Positions 38,545 to 49,260 of a DNA stretch of 64,000 nucleotides are shown piece by piece. Every line of letters begins with the position of its first letter. The first letter of the stretch is position 1. The notes below the pieces were generated by a model, which was given only the letters and a program-made list of their open reading frames with translations, searched no databases and was not told where the DNA came from. This DNA is from Erythrobacter litoralis HTCC2594 (lineage in GTDB: Bacteria; Pseudomonadota; Alphaproteobacteria; Sphingomonadales; Sphingomonadaceae), in the NCBI RefSeq assembly GCF_000013005.1, contig NC_007722.1, forward strand, positions 377,501-441,500, written 5' to 3'. The position numbers and the translations under genes were made by a program.

Positions 38545-39576
38545 ATGTTCGCTCCGGTTTCGGTCACGCCGTCACTCAAAAATACTGCCATTCGCCATAC
38601 ACGCCTGGCTGCGCTCGCCGCGGGCCTCGCTGTGCTGGCAGCCTGCGCCACGCCCCCTCCGCCCCCGCCTCCGCCGCCGCCACCGCCACCCCCGGTCCAG
38701 CTCGTGCCGCCGCGCCCGGCGCCGCCGCTCGGCGCGAGCAGCATGATGTCGGTCCCGCAGATCGGAATTGACGGGCAGCGCCAGACGGTAAATGCAGGCC
38801 TCAGCAGCGCGCAGACGACGTGGAACGTGCGCTCCGCGCTCAACGTGGCAGCGCTCAATTGTCTCGAGCCGCGCTTCTCCGTCATCCTTCCCAACTATGT
38901 ACAGTTCCTCGACAATTTCGAGCGTCCGCTGCGCAGCGCCAACAATACGGTGACAGCCGAGTTTCGTGATCGCTACGGTGCGCGCGATTTCCGGGCCGAG
39001 CAAGACACCTACATGACGCAGGTGTACAACTATTTCGCGCTGCCGCCCGCACTCGACAATTTCTGCGCCGCGGCGCTGGAAGTGAGCAATGAATCGCTCG
39101 CCGTCGCACCGGCGGACCTCGACAGCTTTTCGGCGCGGGCCCTGCCCCGGCTCGAAGGCGTGTTCGAGGATTTCTACCGTTCCTACGAGCAGTACCAGGC
39201 CGATCTCGCCAGCTGGACCGCGACCTACGGTATCAATGCGGTCCCGGGCCAACCGGTCGGCACTTTCGCACGGACGGGTTCGCTGGCACCGACACCGACG
39301 GAACAGATCATCTACCGTGAGACACCCGATGGCGTGCCGCGCAATGACGGGCTCTCGGGCACGCGCGACAGTGCGAACGTGACGGTCCTGCCGTCGGTCG
39401 ATCCGGGTGCGAGCGATGCGGCGCAGGGGCCGACGCTGCAAAGCGATCCGGTGCTGGTGACCGATCCCACGCTCCAAACCCTGCCGCAGCCGACGCCCAC
39501 ACCGGCGCCGTCACAGGACAGCGATGTGGTCTTCACGTCGGAGCCTGTGGTGCAGGACGATCCGCCAGAGGAATAG
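38545..39576 (+). CDS. Polyproline lipoprotein of unknown function
   Basis: 343 aa. A long basic N-region leads to a signal peptide with lipobox LAAC (Cys34). Two residues later comes an uninterrupted run of 14 prolines, then more Pro-rich sequence, likely a rigid spacer from the membrane. The middle (about 75-230) is helical with a conserved-looking core (ALNVAALNCLEPRFSVILPNY, FRDRYGARDFRAEQD, DTYMTQVYNYFALP). The C-terminal 100 residues are Thr/Pro/Asp-rich and disordered. No family is recognised beyond hypothetical lipoproteins. It lies between the terminator and obgE. Confidence 0.75.
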   Translation: MFAPVSVTPSLKNTAIRHTRLAALAAGLAVLAACATPPPPPPPPPPPPPPVQLVPPRPAPPLGASSMMSVPQIGIDGQRQTVNAGLSSAQTTWNVRSALNVAALNCLEPRFSVILPNYVQFLDNFERPLRSANNTVTAEFRDRYGARDFRAEQDTYMTQVYNYFALPPALDNFCAAALEVSNESLAVAPADLDSFSARALPRLEGVFEDFYRSYEQYQADLASWTATYGINAVPGQPVGTFARTGSLAPTPTEQIIYRETPDGVPRNDGLSGTRDSANVTVLPSVDPGASDAAQGPTLQSDPVLVTDPTLQTLPQPTPTPAPSQDSDVVFTSEPVVQDDPPEE

Positions 39577-39637
39577 GCCCTGTCGCCGCACCGCACGGCG
39601 CGATAATGCGGCCACTCTCTGGCGCTTTGCCGCATAA

Positions 39638-41817
<2,180 letters not shown>

Positions 41818-41829
41818 CAGGGTGATGCA

Positions 41830-42738
41830 GTGACTATCGCGATAACAGGGGGAACGGGCTTCGTCGGACAGGCGCTGATCGACCTTGCCGAGCGCAAGGG
41901 GGTGAAGCTGCGCTCGCTGGCGCGGCGCATCCCCGAAGACAGGCGCGGGGTCGACTGGGTGCAGGGGGACCTAGCCGATCCGGCTGCGCTCGCGAAGCTT
42001 GTCGACGGCGCCGACGCAGTCATCCACATCGCCGGTCAGGTACGCGCGCGCAATCCGGGCGAGTTCGAAGCGGCCAACGTCACCGGCACGCTCAATGTCA
42101 TCGAGGCAGCACTGGATGCGCATGTCCCGCGTTTCGTCTTCGTGTCGTCGCTCGCCGCGCGCGAGCCTGCGCTGTCGGCCTATGGTGCGTCGAAACTACG
42201 CGCCGAAAAGCTGGTCGCTGCGAGCGGCCTCGACTGGACCATCGTCCGACCGCCTGCCGTTTATGGCCCGCGCGATGGCGAAATGCTCGACCTGTTCGAA
42301 ATGGCGACGATGAATGTCGTGCCGATGCCGAAGCAGGGCCATGCCTCGCTCATCCACGTCGGCGATCTTGCGCGCCTGTTGCTGGCCGTCCTTCCGTCGG
42401 GCGAAGCGACGACCGGCCGCATATTCGAACCCGACGACGGCAAGCAGGGCGGCTGGGAGCATCGCGAACTGGCGCTCGCGATCGGCTGGGCGGTCGGCAA
42501 ACGGCCTTTCGTCCCGCGGCTATCCAAGGGTATGCTGGCCTTTGCTGCGAAACTGGACGGGCTGCTCCGCCGCGACGAGGCCAAGCTGACGCCCGACCGC
42601 GTCGGCTATATGTGCCACCCCGACTGGGTGTCCGACCCCGCGGCCAGACCGCCCCGGGAGCTGTGGCAACCCAAGATTCCGACCCGCGAGGGTCTGAAGG
42701 CCTCCGCCAAATGGTACCGGGACAACAAGTGGTTGTAA
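41830..42738 (+). CDS. NDUFA9-like NAD-dependent epimerase/SDR protein
   Basis: 302 aa from GTG 41830, 12 bp after proB. An extended/atypical SDR Rossmann start ITGGTGFVGQALID and a Tyr-containing YGASKLRAEKLV match the complex I NDUFA9 subunit family and related epimerases. The exact substrate is unknown. Proteins of this group are often one-per-genome quinone or NADPH binding proteins. It is convergent with cysH, with only 4 bp between stop codons. Confidence 0.8.
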   Translation: MTIAITGGTGFVGQALIDLAERKGVKLRSLARRIPEDRRGVDWVQGDLADPAALAKLVDGADAVIHIAGQVRARNPGEFEAANVTGTLNVIEAALDAHVPRFVFVSSLAAREPALSAYGASKLRAEKLVAASGLDWTIVRPPAVYGPRDGEMLDLFEMATMNVVPMPKQGHASLIHVGDLARLLLAVLPSGEATTGRIFEPDDGKQGGWEHRELALAIGWAVGKRPFVPRLSKGMLAFAAKLDGLLRRDEAKLTPDRVGYMCHPDWVSDPAARPPRELWQPKIPTREGLKASAKWYRDNKWL

Positions 42739-42742
42739 GGCG

Positions 42743-43528
42743 TCAGAACGCCGGATCGTAGCCGGGGGGCAAATCGCCGTCGTCGCTGCCCGGCATGTGG
42801 ATGCCGCATTCGGTTTTGTCCCAGCCCCTCCAGCGGCCCGAGCGGGGGTCTTCGCCCGGTGCGACCTTGTGGGTGCAGGGGGAGCAGCCGATCGAGGGAT
42901 AGCCCTGCGCGACCAACGGATGGCGCGGCAGGTCGTGCTGGATAAAATAGGCTTCGATCTGGCTCGCATCCCAATCGATCAGCGGGTTGATCTTGAGGCG
43001 GCCCTGCGCGTCGGAAGTGTCGATTTCGAAGCGCGGCAGGTTGGCCCGTTCGCTGTTCTGGAACGCCTTGCGACCGGTAAAGCTGGCATCGTATTCGGAA
43101 AGCGCCCTGGCCAGCGGCTTGACCTTGCGGATCTCGCAGCAGCCGTCGGGATCGTAGGACCAGCGCAGGCCGGTCTCGTCCTTAGTCTCCAGTTCGCTCA
43201 GGTCGGGATAGAGGTTGATGAGATTGGTCAGGCCGATGCGCTCGACCAGGTCGTCGCGATAGGCGAGCGTTTCGGGAAAGTGCTTGCCCGTTTCTAGGAA
43301 CAGTACCGGAATGCCCGGGTCGACCTGCGCCAGAAGATGCAGCAGAACAGCGCTTTCCGCGCCGAAGCTGGAAACGGTTGTGACGTCGCCTGCCAGCCCG
43401 TCCCTGATGACGGATTCGAGCATTTCTTCGGTGCTGCTGCCGCGAAACATGCGGTTGAGGCGCACCGCGTCGTGGTCGGTGAAGCGGGGGCCGGTGTCGA
43501 GCCGGTCGATCGCGCGAAGCTCATTCAT
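42743..43528 (-). CDS. cysH: [4Fe-4S] adenylyl-sulfate (APS) reductase
   Basis: 261 aa from the ATG at 43526-43528. It reduces activated sulfate to sulfite. The cysteine pairs Cys130-Cys131 and Cys215/Cys218 are the cluster ligands that separate APS reductases from PAPS reductases. Catalytic Cys241 lies in ECGIH. It is the last gene of a minus-strand sulfate assimilation operon and overlaps the DUF934 gene by 8 nt. Confidence 0.94.
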   Translation of the reverse strand: MNELRAIDRLDTGPRFTDHDAVRLNRMFRGSSTEEMLESVIRDGLAGDVTTVSSFGAESAVLLHLLAQVDPGIPVLFLETGKHFPETLAYRDDLVERIGLTNLINLYPDLSELETKDETGLRWSYDPDGCCEIRKVKPLARALSEYDASFTGRKAFQNSERANLPRFEIDTSDAQGRLKINPLIDWDASQIEAYFIQHDLPRHPLVAQGYPSIGCSPCTHKVAPGEDPRSGRWRGWDKTECGIHMPGSDDGDLPPGYDPAF

Positions 43529-43997
43529 GGCGCAACTCGGGGATCGTGCGGCGGGCATCGGCGGCGGATTGATAGACGTGCGGCCAGCGTTCGAAGGCGG
43601 CCTTTGCATCGTCCTCGTCGATCGCCTTTTCAGGGGCGAAACTGTCGAACCCGCAGCGGCGCATATAGGCGAGCTGGTCGACCAGCACGTCGCCTATAGC
43701 GCGCAATTCGCCGTCGTAGCCGGCCTCGCGGAGGATGCGGGCGGAGGAATAGCCACGACCGTCGCCGAAGGCCGGGAAGTTCACTTCGACGAGCTGCAGC
43801 CGGTCGAGGAATGGCAGCAATTCGCGCGCATCGTCGCCCGGCTCGATCCGGACGGCGACGGCATTGGTCTGCTCGAGGAAGGCATCGACCGTCACTTGCG
43901 CGTGATCGGCAACCTCGTCGTCGCGGAAGCGGAACTGCACTTCGTCGGGGCTGGTACCGGACACCGTGTCGCTGGCAGGCTTGGGGGACTCAGTCAT
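43521..43997 (-). CDS. DUF934 protein of the sulfate assimilation operon
   Basis: 158 aa from MTESPKPASD. The body (LQLVEVNFPAFGDGRGYSSARILREAGYDGELRAIGDVLVDQL) is the DUF934 signature. The family sits between sulfite reductase and cysH in many proteobacteria. Its biochemical role is not established; a redox or assembly partner of the reductases is a guess. It overlaps both neighbours by 8 nt, so it is tightly coupled. Confidence 0.88.
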   Translation of the reverse strand: MTESPKPASDTVSGTSPDEVQFRFRDDEVADHAQVTVDAFLEQTNAVAVRIEPGDDARELLPFLDRLQLVEVNFPAFGDGRGYSSARILREAGYDGELRAIGDVLVDQLAYMRRCGFDSFAPEKAIDEDDAKAAFERWPHVYQSAADARRTIPELRHE

Positions 43998-45624
43998 ACA
44001 ACGCCTCCTTGAACGGGGCCATTCCAATGCGGCGATAGGTATCGAGGAAGCGCTCTCCGTTCTCGCGGTTGGAAAGGTACACATCGGTTGCGGTCTCGAC
44101 CGCGTCGACGATGCCTTCCTCGTCGAAGCCGGGACCGGTGATCTTGGCGAGCGCAGTGTCCTGCGCTTCGCTACCGCCGAGCAGCAGCTGGTAATTTTCG
44201 GTGCCTTTCTTGTCGACGCCGAGGATGCCGATATGGCCCGCATGGTGGTGCCCGCAGGCATTGATGCAGCCGGAAATCTTCAGCTTCAGTTCGCCCAGTT
44301 CCTTTGTCCGGCCTTTGGCGGCGAAGCGTTCGGAAATCTTCTGCGCGACGGGGATCGAGCGGGCATTGGCAAGGCTGCAGTAATCGAGGCCGGGGCAGGC
44401 GATGATATCTTCGATCGTGTCGAGGTTGGGCGCCCCAAGTCCCTCGGATTCCAGCTTTTGCCACAGTGCATAGAGTTCACTCTTGCGGACATGCGGTAAT
44501 ACGATGTTCTGCGTGTGCATGACGCGGCACTCGTCGAACGAATACTCTCTCGCGAGGTCGGCCATGACATGCATCTGGTGCGCGCTGGCATCGCCCGGAA
44601 TGCCGCCGACCGGCTTCAGGCTGATCACCGCGCTGACGTAGCCGTCGCGCTTGTGCGGGTGGGTGTTGGCATCGACCCAGTCGGCGAAGTCGGGATTGCT
44701 GCGGTCGATTGCGTCCTTGCTCGCGTCATCAAAAGCCGGGTCGGCAAAGTAAGGAATGATCCGCTCGAGTTCCGCGCGTGGCGGCTCGACACCCTGGTCG
44801 AGCAGGTGCTGGAATTCCTCCTCGACCTGCCGGGTATATTCCTCCGCGCCCAGTTCGTGGACGAGGATCTTGATCCGAGCCTTGTACTTGTTGTCGCGCC
44901 GTCCGTAGCGGTTGTAGACGCGCAGGCATGCCTCGGCATAGGTCACAAGGTGATCGAGCGGCACGAAGTCGCGGATCAACGGGGCGATCATGGGCGTGCG
45001 CCCCATGCCGCCGCCGACATAAAAGGCCGCGCCGATCTCGCCCGCATCGTTCTTGACGATCTGGATGCCGATATCGTGCAGCTTCATCGCCGCGCGGTCG
45101 GTCTCGCTGGCGATCACGGCAATCTTGAATTTGCGCGGCAGGTAGCTGAATTCCGGGTGGAAGCTCGACCATTGCCTGAGCAATTCGGCGTAAGGCCTTG
45201 GATCGATGAGTTCATCCGCCGCGGCCCCGGCAAAATGATCGGAGCTGATATTGCGGATGCAGTTCCCGCTGGTCTGGATTGCATGCATTTCGACCTTGGC
45301 GAGATCGGCCAGCAGGTCGGGCGCGTCTTCCAGCTTGATCCAGTTATACTGGATGTTCTGCCGCGTGGTGAAGTGGCCGTAACCGCGGTCGTATTTGTCG
45401 GCGATATCGGCCAGCGCATGCATCTGCGCGCTATTGAGCGTGCCGTAGGGAATGGCGACGCGCAGCATGTAGGCGTGCAATTGCAGGTAGAGCCCGTTCA
45501 TCAGCCGCAGCGGCTTGAACTGGTCCTCGGTGATCTTGCCTTCGAGCCGGCGCCGGGTCTGGTCGCGGAATTCCTCGACGCGGGCGTCGACCATGGCCTG
45601 ATCGTAGTGGTCGTATTGATACAT
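43990..45624 (-). CDS. cysI: Siroheme sulfite (or nitrite) reductase, hemoprotein
   Basis: 544 aa. It reduces sulfite to sulfide with six electrons. Cluster-siroheme ligands are Cys410, Cys416, Cys453 and Cys457 (ACPGLDYCSLA, GCINACGHHH). No flavoprotein subunit is encoded nearby, so the donor is probably ferredoxin or an NADPH system elsewhere. Sulfite is the likely substrate given the operon, but nitrite reductases of this family are close relatives. The gap to the DUF2849 stop is one base. Confidence 0.9.
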   Translation of the reverse strand: MYQYDHYDQAMVDARVEEFRDQTRRRLEGKITEDQFKPLRLMNGLYLQLHAYMLRVAIPYGTLNSAQMHALADIADKYDRGYGHFTTRQNIQYNWIKLEDAPDLLADLAKVEMHAIQTSGNCIRNISSDHFAGAAADELIDPRPYAELLRQWSSFHPEFSYLPRKFKIAVIASETDRAAMKLHDIGIQIVKNDAGEIGAAFYVGGGMGRTPMIAPLIRDFVPLDHLVTYAEACLRVYNRYGRRDNKYKARIKILVHELGAEEYTRQVEEEFQHLLDQGVEPPRAELERIIPYFADPAFDDASKDAIDRSNPDFADWVDANTHPHKRDGYVSAVISLKPVGGIPGDASAHQMHVMADLAREYSFDECRVMHTQNIVLPHVRKSELYALWQKLESEGLGAPNLDTIEDIIACPGLDYCSLANARSIPVAQKISERFAAKGRTKELGELKLKISGCINACGHHHAGHIGILGVDKKGTENYQLLLGGSEAQDTALAKITGPGFDEEGIVDAVETATDVYLSNRENGERFLDTYRRIGMAPFKEALYD

Positions 45625-45625
45625 G

Positions 45626-45922
45626 TCAGATCACCCAGTCCATGGCTTCGGGGTCTTTGGGTTTGAGCGTCAGGTCGGGGCGCACGGTGGGGCCGAGCGC
45701 GCGAACGCGGTCCTTGATGTGGGCCGGGCGCACACCGTTCTCGTCGCGGGTCGCTTCGAGGGCGTAGGGCGCGTTGACGCGGCGGGCGGATTCTTCGCTG
45801 GCGGCGATTTCGTCGGCACGCTCGCCGGTATCGACGGCATCGTTGACATGGAGCGACCAGCCGGTGCCGTCCCACCAGACGACCGCGCCGGTCTTGAGAT
45901 CGTTGCCGGTGAGGATCTTCAT
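45626..45922 (-). CDS. DUF2849 protein
   Basis: 98 aa, start MKILTGNDLKTGAVVWW. A small DUF2849 family member, typically found just upstream of sulfite reductase in Alphaproteobacteria. It has no catalytic motif that I can see. The function is unknown, but constant linkage suggests a part in sulfite reduction or siroheme delivery. Its start overlaps the cobA stop by 4 nt. Confidence 0.88.
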   Translation of the reverse strand: MKILTGNDLKTGAVVWWDGTGWSLHVNDAVDTGERADEIAASEESARRVNAPYALEATRDENGVRPAHIKDRVRALGPTVRPDLTLKPKDPEAMDWVI

Positions 45923-46677
45923 TCTGCTGCCTCCGTGGCGATTTGCGCGATACGGGCGTCGTCGCGCGCGGTAACATCGCCGATGACGATCAGGGCGGGG
46001 CTCTTCACACGCTCAGCCTCGACGAGACCGGGGAGCCCCGCCAGCAGGCCGCGCAGCACGCGCATCTCCGGCCGCGCGCCATTTTCGATCACAGCGATGG
46101 GCATGTCGGGCGAAAGGCCGTCGGCCATCAATTTCTCGGCAATCTGCGGTGCCGTCTTGACGCCCATGTAGATCACCAGCGTGCGTCCCTTGCCGGCAAG
46201 ACCGGCCCAGTCCTGGTCCTTCAGACCCTTGCACTGGCCCGCAACGAAGCTGACGATGCTGGACGCGTCGCGATGGGTGAGGGCGATCTGTGCGGCAGCA
46301 GCGGCCCCGTTGGCCGCGCTGATCCCGGGGACGATCTCGACCGGAACACCCGCGGCCTGCGCAGCTTCGGCTTCCTCGCCGCCGCGCCCGAAGATCAGCG
46401 GATCGCCGCCTTTGAGCCGTACGACATCGCGTCCGGCCCTCGCTTCGCGCACGAGCAGGGCGTTGATGTCCTCCTGCGGCAATGTGTGCTTGCTGCGCTG
46501 CTTGGCGACCGACACGAGCGTTGCGTCGGGCCGGGCCAGTGCAAGGATCGAAGGGTCGACGAGACCATCATGGACGATCAGTCCAGCGCGCTCGAGCAAT
46601 CGCGCCGCGCGCAGCGTCAGCAGGTCAGGATCGCCCGGACCTGCGCCGACGAGATAGATGGTGCCAGTTTCTGCCAT
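45919..46677 (-). CDS. cobA: Uroporphyrinogen-III C-methyltransferase (SUMT)
   Basis: 252 aa from MAETGTIYLVGAGPG; an ATG seven codons earlier is an alternative. It makes precorrin-2, the precursor of siroheme, with two SAM molecules. Motifs are VGAGPGDPDLLT, the RLKGGDPLIFGRGGEE loop and PGISAANGAAA. It is single-domain, without the CysG oxidase/ferrochelatase half, so another enzyme must finish siroheme. First gene of the sulfur operon, it serves the siroheme enzyme encoded two genes downstream. Confidence 0.95.
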   Translation of the reverse strand: MAETGTIYLVGAGPGDPDLLTLRAARLLERAGLIVHDGLVDPSILALARPDATLVSVAKQRSKHTLPQEDINALLVREARAGRDVVRLKGGDPLIFGRGGEEAEAAQAAGVPVEIVPGISAANGAAAAAQIALTHRDASSIVSFVAGQCKGLKDQDWAGLAGKGRTLVIYMGVKTAPQIAEKLMADGLSPDMPIAVIENGARPEMRVLRGLLAGLPGLVEAERVKSPALIVIGDVTARDDARIAQIATEAAE

Positions 46678-46774
46678 GCAGGCGAGATGCCCCTGCACCG
46701 TTCGTCCTGCCAGCGAGAATGGGTCGCAGGGGAGGTAGCTAAGATTTTGAAAGCCCGCGTTTGCGGGGCGGAAG

Positions 46775-48010
46775 CTACGCTTTGTCGCTTTTCACCCGCT
46801 GCGTGATCGCGGCGACGAGCTGGTCGAACTGTGCATTGCCGCGCAGGTTGAGATCGCGCTGCGGGAAGGGGATTTCGACCTCGTGTTCCTCGAACAGGTC
46901 CCACAACCGCTTGAGCACTTCCGACTTTACGTTGCCGACGCCGTCTTCCGGGTCCGAGATCCAGCAGTGGATGATGAAGTTGACCGAACTGTCGCCATAT
47001 TCGTCGAGCCAAGCGGTGGGCGGGGGCGATTTCTTGACGCGCTTGCTGCTCTTGGCTGCTTCCAGCATCAGCTTTTCGGCCAGTTTCAGATCGCAATTAT
47101 AGCTCACCCCGACCGGCACCTGCATACGCACGTTCTTGCTCGAATAGGACCAGTTTTCGACCTGGTTGATCATCAGGTTCTCGTTCGGAATCAGGTATTC
47201 CTTCTGGTCGCGCGTCGTGATCGAAACCGCGCGGATGCCGATTTTCTGGATCTGGCCGAAGGTCGAATTGCCGGCCTGGTCCGATACCGCGATTACGTCG
47301 CCGGGTTTGATGGACTTGTCCATCAGAAGGATGATCCCGGCAATCAGGTTGCCGAAGGTCTTCTGCAGGCCGAAACCGATCGCCAGACCGAAGGCACCGG
47401 AAAACACCGCGAGCGCCGTCAGGTCGATGCCGAGCAGGTCAATGCCGAGGAAAAAGGCTGCCGCCCAGACGACGATCGTGACGATCTTTTCGGACAGGAG
47501 CCGCTGTGTGTCGTCGAGGCGCGTGACCCGCGTAACGAGGGCGTGGATCGCCTTGGTCGCGATCCACGCGCCGAGGATGATCAGCAAGACGATCGCCGAC
47601 GCGAACACGATGTCCCATAGCGAGAGACGCATCGAGCCAAGCTCGATCGCCATCGCGTCCATCGATTCGATCATGCTGCCGACCGTCTCGCTTTTCTCGG
47701 CCACGGCTGCCTTGGCCTCCTCGGCCGTGGTGATTGCCTCGGTCGGCGTCGGTTCCGGCGTCGCAACGGCTTCAGGCTCGGCCGCGAGAGGCTCACCGGT
47801 TTCCGGGTCGACCAGGACCTCGCCGGTTTCCGGGTCGAGATATTCGGTCGGCTGCGGCGCCGGAATGCCTGTGAGCTGCTCCCCCGTTTCGGGATCGAGC
47901 AGGGGCTCGCCGGTTTCCGGATCGACGAGAGGAACGGCCTCCGGCGAAGGCGATGGACTCGGCGCAGGTGCAGTATCGGACACGGTCGTGGAAGGCGCGG
48001 AAGTGGTCAT
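46775..48010 (-). CDS. MscS-family mechanosensitive channel with DPETGE repeats
   Basis: 411 aa from the ATG in the ATGA overlap with the C-S lyase gene. An acidic, Pro-rich N-terminus (1-105) holds four DPETGE repeats. Three hydrophobic segments follow (about 129-150, 176-195, 197-230), the last carrying the pore-lining helix (FSGAFGLAIGFGLQKTFGNLIAG). The C-terminal cytoplasmic beta domain runs from KSIKPGDVIAV. It protects against hypo-osmotic shock or serves as an ion channel. The open frame appears to continue upstream through the next gene, but that part is out of phase and is not a fusion. Confidence 0.9.
   Translation of the reverse strand: MTTSAPSTTVSDTAPAPSPSPSPEAVPLVDPETGEPLLDPETGEQLTGIPAPQPTEYLDPETGEVLVDPETGEPLAAEPEAVATPEPTPTEAITTAEEAKAAVAEKSETVGSMIESMDAMAIELGSMRLSLWDIVFASAIVLLIILGAWIATKAIHALVTRVTRLDDTQRLLSEKIVTIVVWAAAFFLGIDLLGIDLTALAVFSGAFGLAIGFGLQKTFGNLIAGIILLMDKSIKPGDVIAVSDQAGNSTFGQIQKIGIRAVSITTRDQKEYLIPNENLMINQVENWSYSSKNVRMQVPVGVSYNCDLKLAEKLMLEAAKSSKRVKKSPPPTAWLDEYGDSSVNFIIHCWISDPEDGVGNVKSEVLKRLWDLFEEHEVEIPFPQRDLNLRGNAQFDQLVAAITQRVKSDKA
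47786..47929 (-). repeat. Tandem DPETGE-coding repeats in the MscS gene
   Basis: Four copies of a 9-codon unit (V/L-D-P-E-T-G-E-x-L) in two adjacent pairs separated by 11 codons, residues 28-75 of the channel. At DNA level the sequence CCGGTTTCCGGGTCGA recurs on the plus strand. The repeat could expand or contract by slippage or recombination. Confidence 0.85.
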
Positions 48011-49260
48011 GCAGTTCCCATGGCAGTGAACGCCTGATCGAGATCGGCGATCAGGTCTTCGGGGTCTTCGAGCCCGATCGATAGCCGAATGCCGAGGTGC
48101 TCGTCTACGGCCCAGCCTGCGGGCGGCCACGGCGTCGCGGTGCGGATATCGGCGGGATCGAAGGGGATAACGAGGCTTTCGAACCCGCCCCAGCTGTAGC
48201 CGATGCCAAACAGGTCGAGCGCGTCGATGAAGGCCGCGCGCTGTTCGCTGGTGCGGCCTTTGAGCACGAAGGAGAACAGCCCGCAGCCACCGGTGAAATC
48301 GCGCGCCCAGATGTCGTGGCCGGGCGAGCCGTCCAGCAGCGGGCACAGCACATGCGCGACTTCGTCCCGTTCGCGCAGCCATCGCGCAAGGGTCAGCGCG
48401 CTCGCGGTCTCGCGCTGCAGGCGCACCTCCATGGTCCTGAGGCCCCGCAGCATCAGCGCGGCATCGTCGGGCGAGACGATCGTGCCCATCTGCTGCGCGG
48501 TGCGGCGCAGGCGGCGATAGAGCCGCTCGTCGCGCGCGGTGGCCGAGCCCATCATGACGTCGGAATGGCCCGAGACATGCTTGGTCAGCGACATGATCGT
48601 GATGTCGCACCCGCGTTCCAGCGCGGGGAAGCCAAGCGGACCGGCCCAGGTATTGTCCACCAGCGAGACCGCGCCCTTCTCGCGCGCGATGGCGGTGAGG
48701 GCGGGCACGTCCTGCACTTCCATCGTCAGGCTGCCGGGGCATTCGAACAGGACCGCCTTGGTCCTGTCGCAAAACACGTCTGGGAACCCCGCGACGTCCA
48801 TCGGATCGAAGAAGCGCGGCTCCACGCCGAAGCGCTTGAGAATGCCCGATGCGATGGTGCGGCTCGGCTCGTAGGCGTTGTCGGTGACCAGCAGCACGTC
48901 GCCGGGGCGCAACACCGCCATCAGCGCCTGCACGATCGCCGCGGTGCCGCTGGGATAGAGGATAGTGCCGAACGCGCCCGGCTCGATCTCGGTCAGCGCT
49001 TCGCACAGCGACCATTGGGTCGGCGCGCCGCGGCGACCGTAATAGAACTGCCCGTCGACATTGTTGCCCTGCGCTGCTTTGCGCTCGGCCTCGTTGGCAT
49101 AGAGATGCGTGCTGGCGCGCCAGACCGGCGGATTGACGACCGGCCCGGTCCATTCCTCGCGGCGACCGGCTTCGACCAGCTTTGTGCCCGTGCGCAGTTT
49201 TTTCTTGTCGCTCAGCCTGCCACTCCCGTTGCCTTGGGCGTTTCCGGATCGGCCCCCCAT
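48007..49260 (-). CDS. metC: Cystathionine beta-lyase/Cys-Met metabolism PLP enzyme
   Basis: About 417 aa. It cleaves cystathionine or a related thioether. PLP-binding Lys227 lies in SLTKHVSGHSD, and the active-site YGRRGAPTQW and SGTAAI loops are present. The ATG used overlaps the sulfurtransferase gene by 49 nt. The family usually begins near LSDKKKLRTGTKLV, which would be a CTG codon at 49215 forming a CTGA overlap, so the true start may be there. MetC is favoured over MetB or MetZ by the WTGPVVNPPVWRASTH start. Confidence 0.85.
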   Translation of the reverse strand: MGGRSGNAQGNGSGRLSDKKKLRTGTKLVEAGRREEWTGPVVNPPVWRASTHLYANEAERKAAQGNNVDGQFYYGRRGAPTQWSLCEALTEIEPGAFGTILYPSGTAAIVQALMAVLRPGDVLLVTDNAYEPSRTIASGILKRFGVEPRFFDPMDVAGFPDVFCDRTKAVLFECPGSLTMEVQDVPALTAIAREKGAVSLVDNTWAGPLGFPALERGCDITIMSLTKHVSGHSDVMMGSATARDERLYRRLRRTAQQMGTIVSPDDAALMLRGLRTMEVRLQRETASALTLARWLRERDEVAHVLCPLLDGSPGHDIWARDFTGGCGLFSFVLKGRTSEQRAAFIDALDLFGIGYSWGGFESLVIPFDPADIRTATPWPPAGWAVDEHLGIRLSIGLEDPEDLIADLDQAFTAMGTA

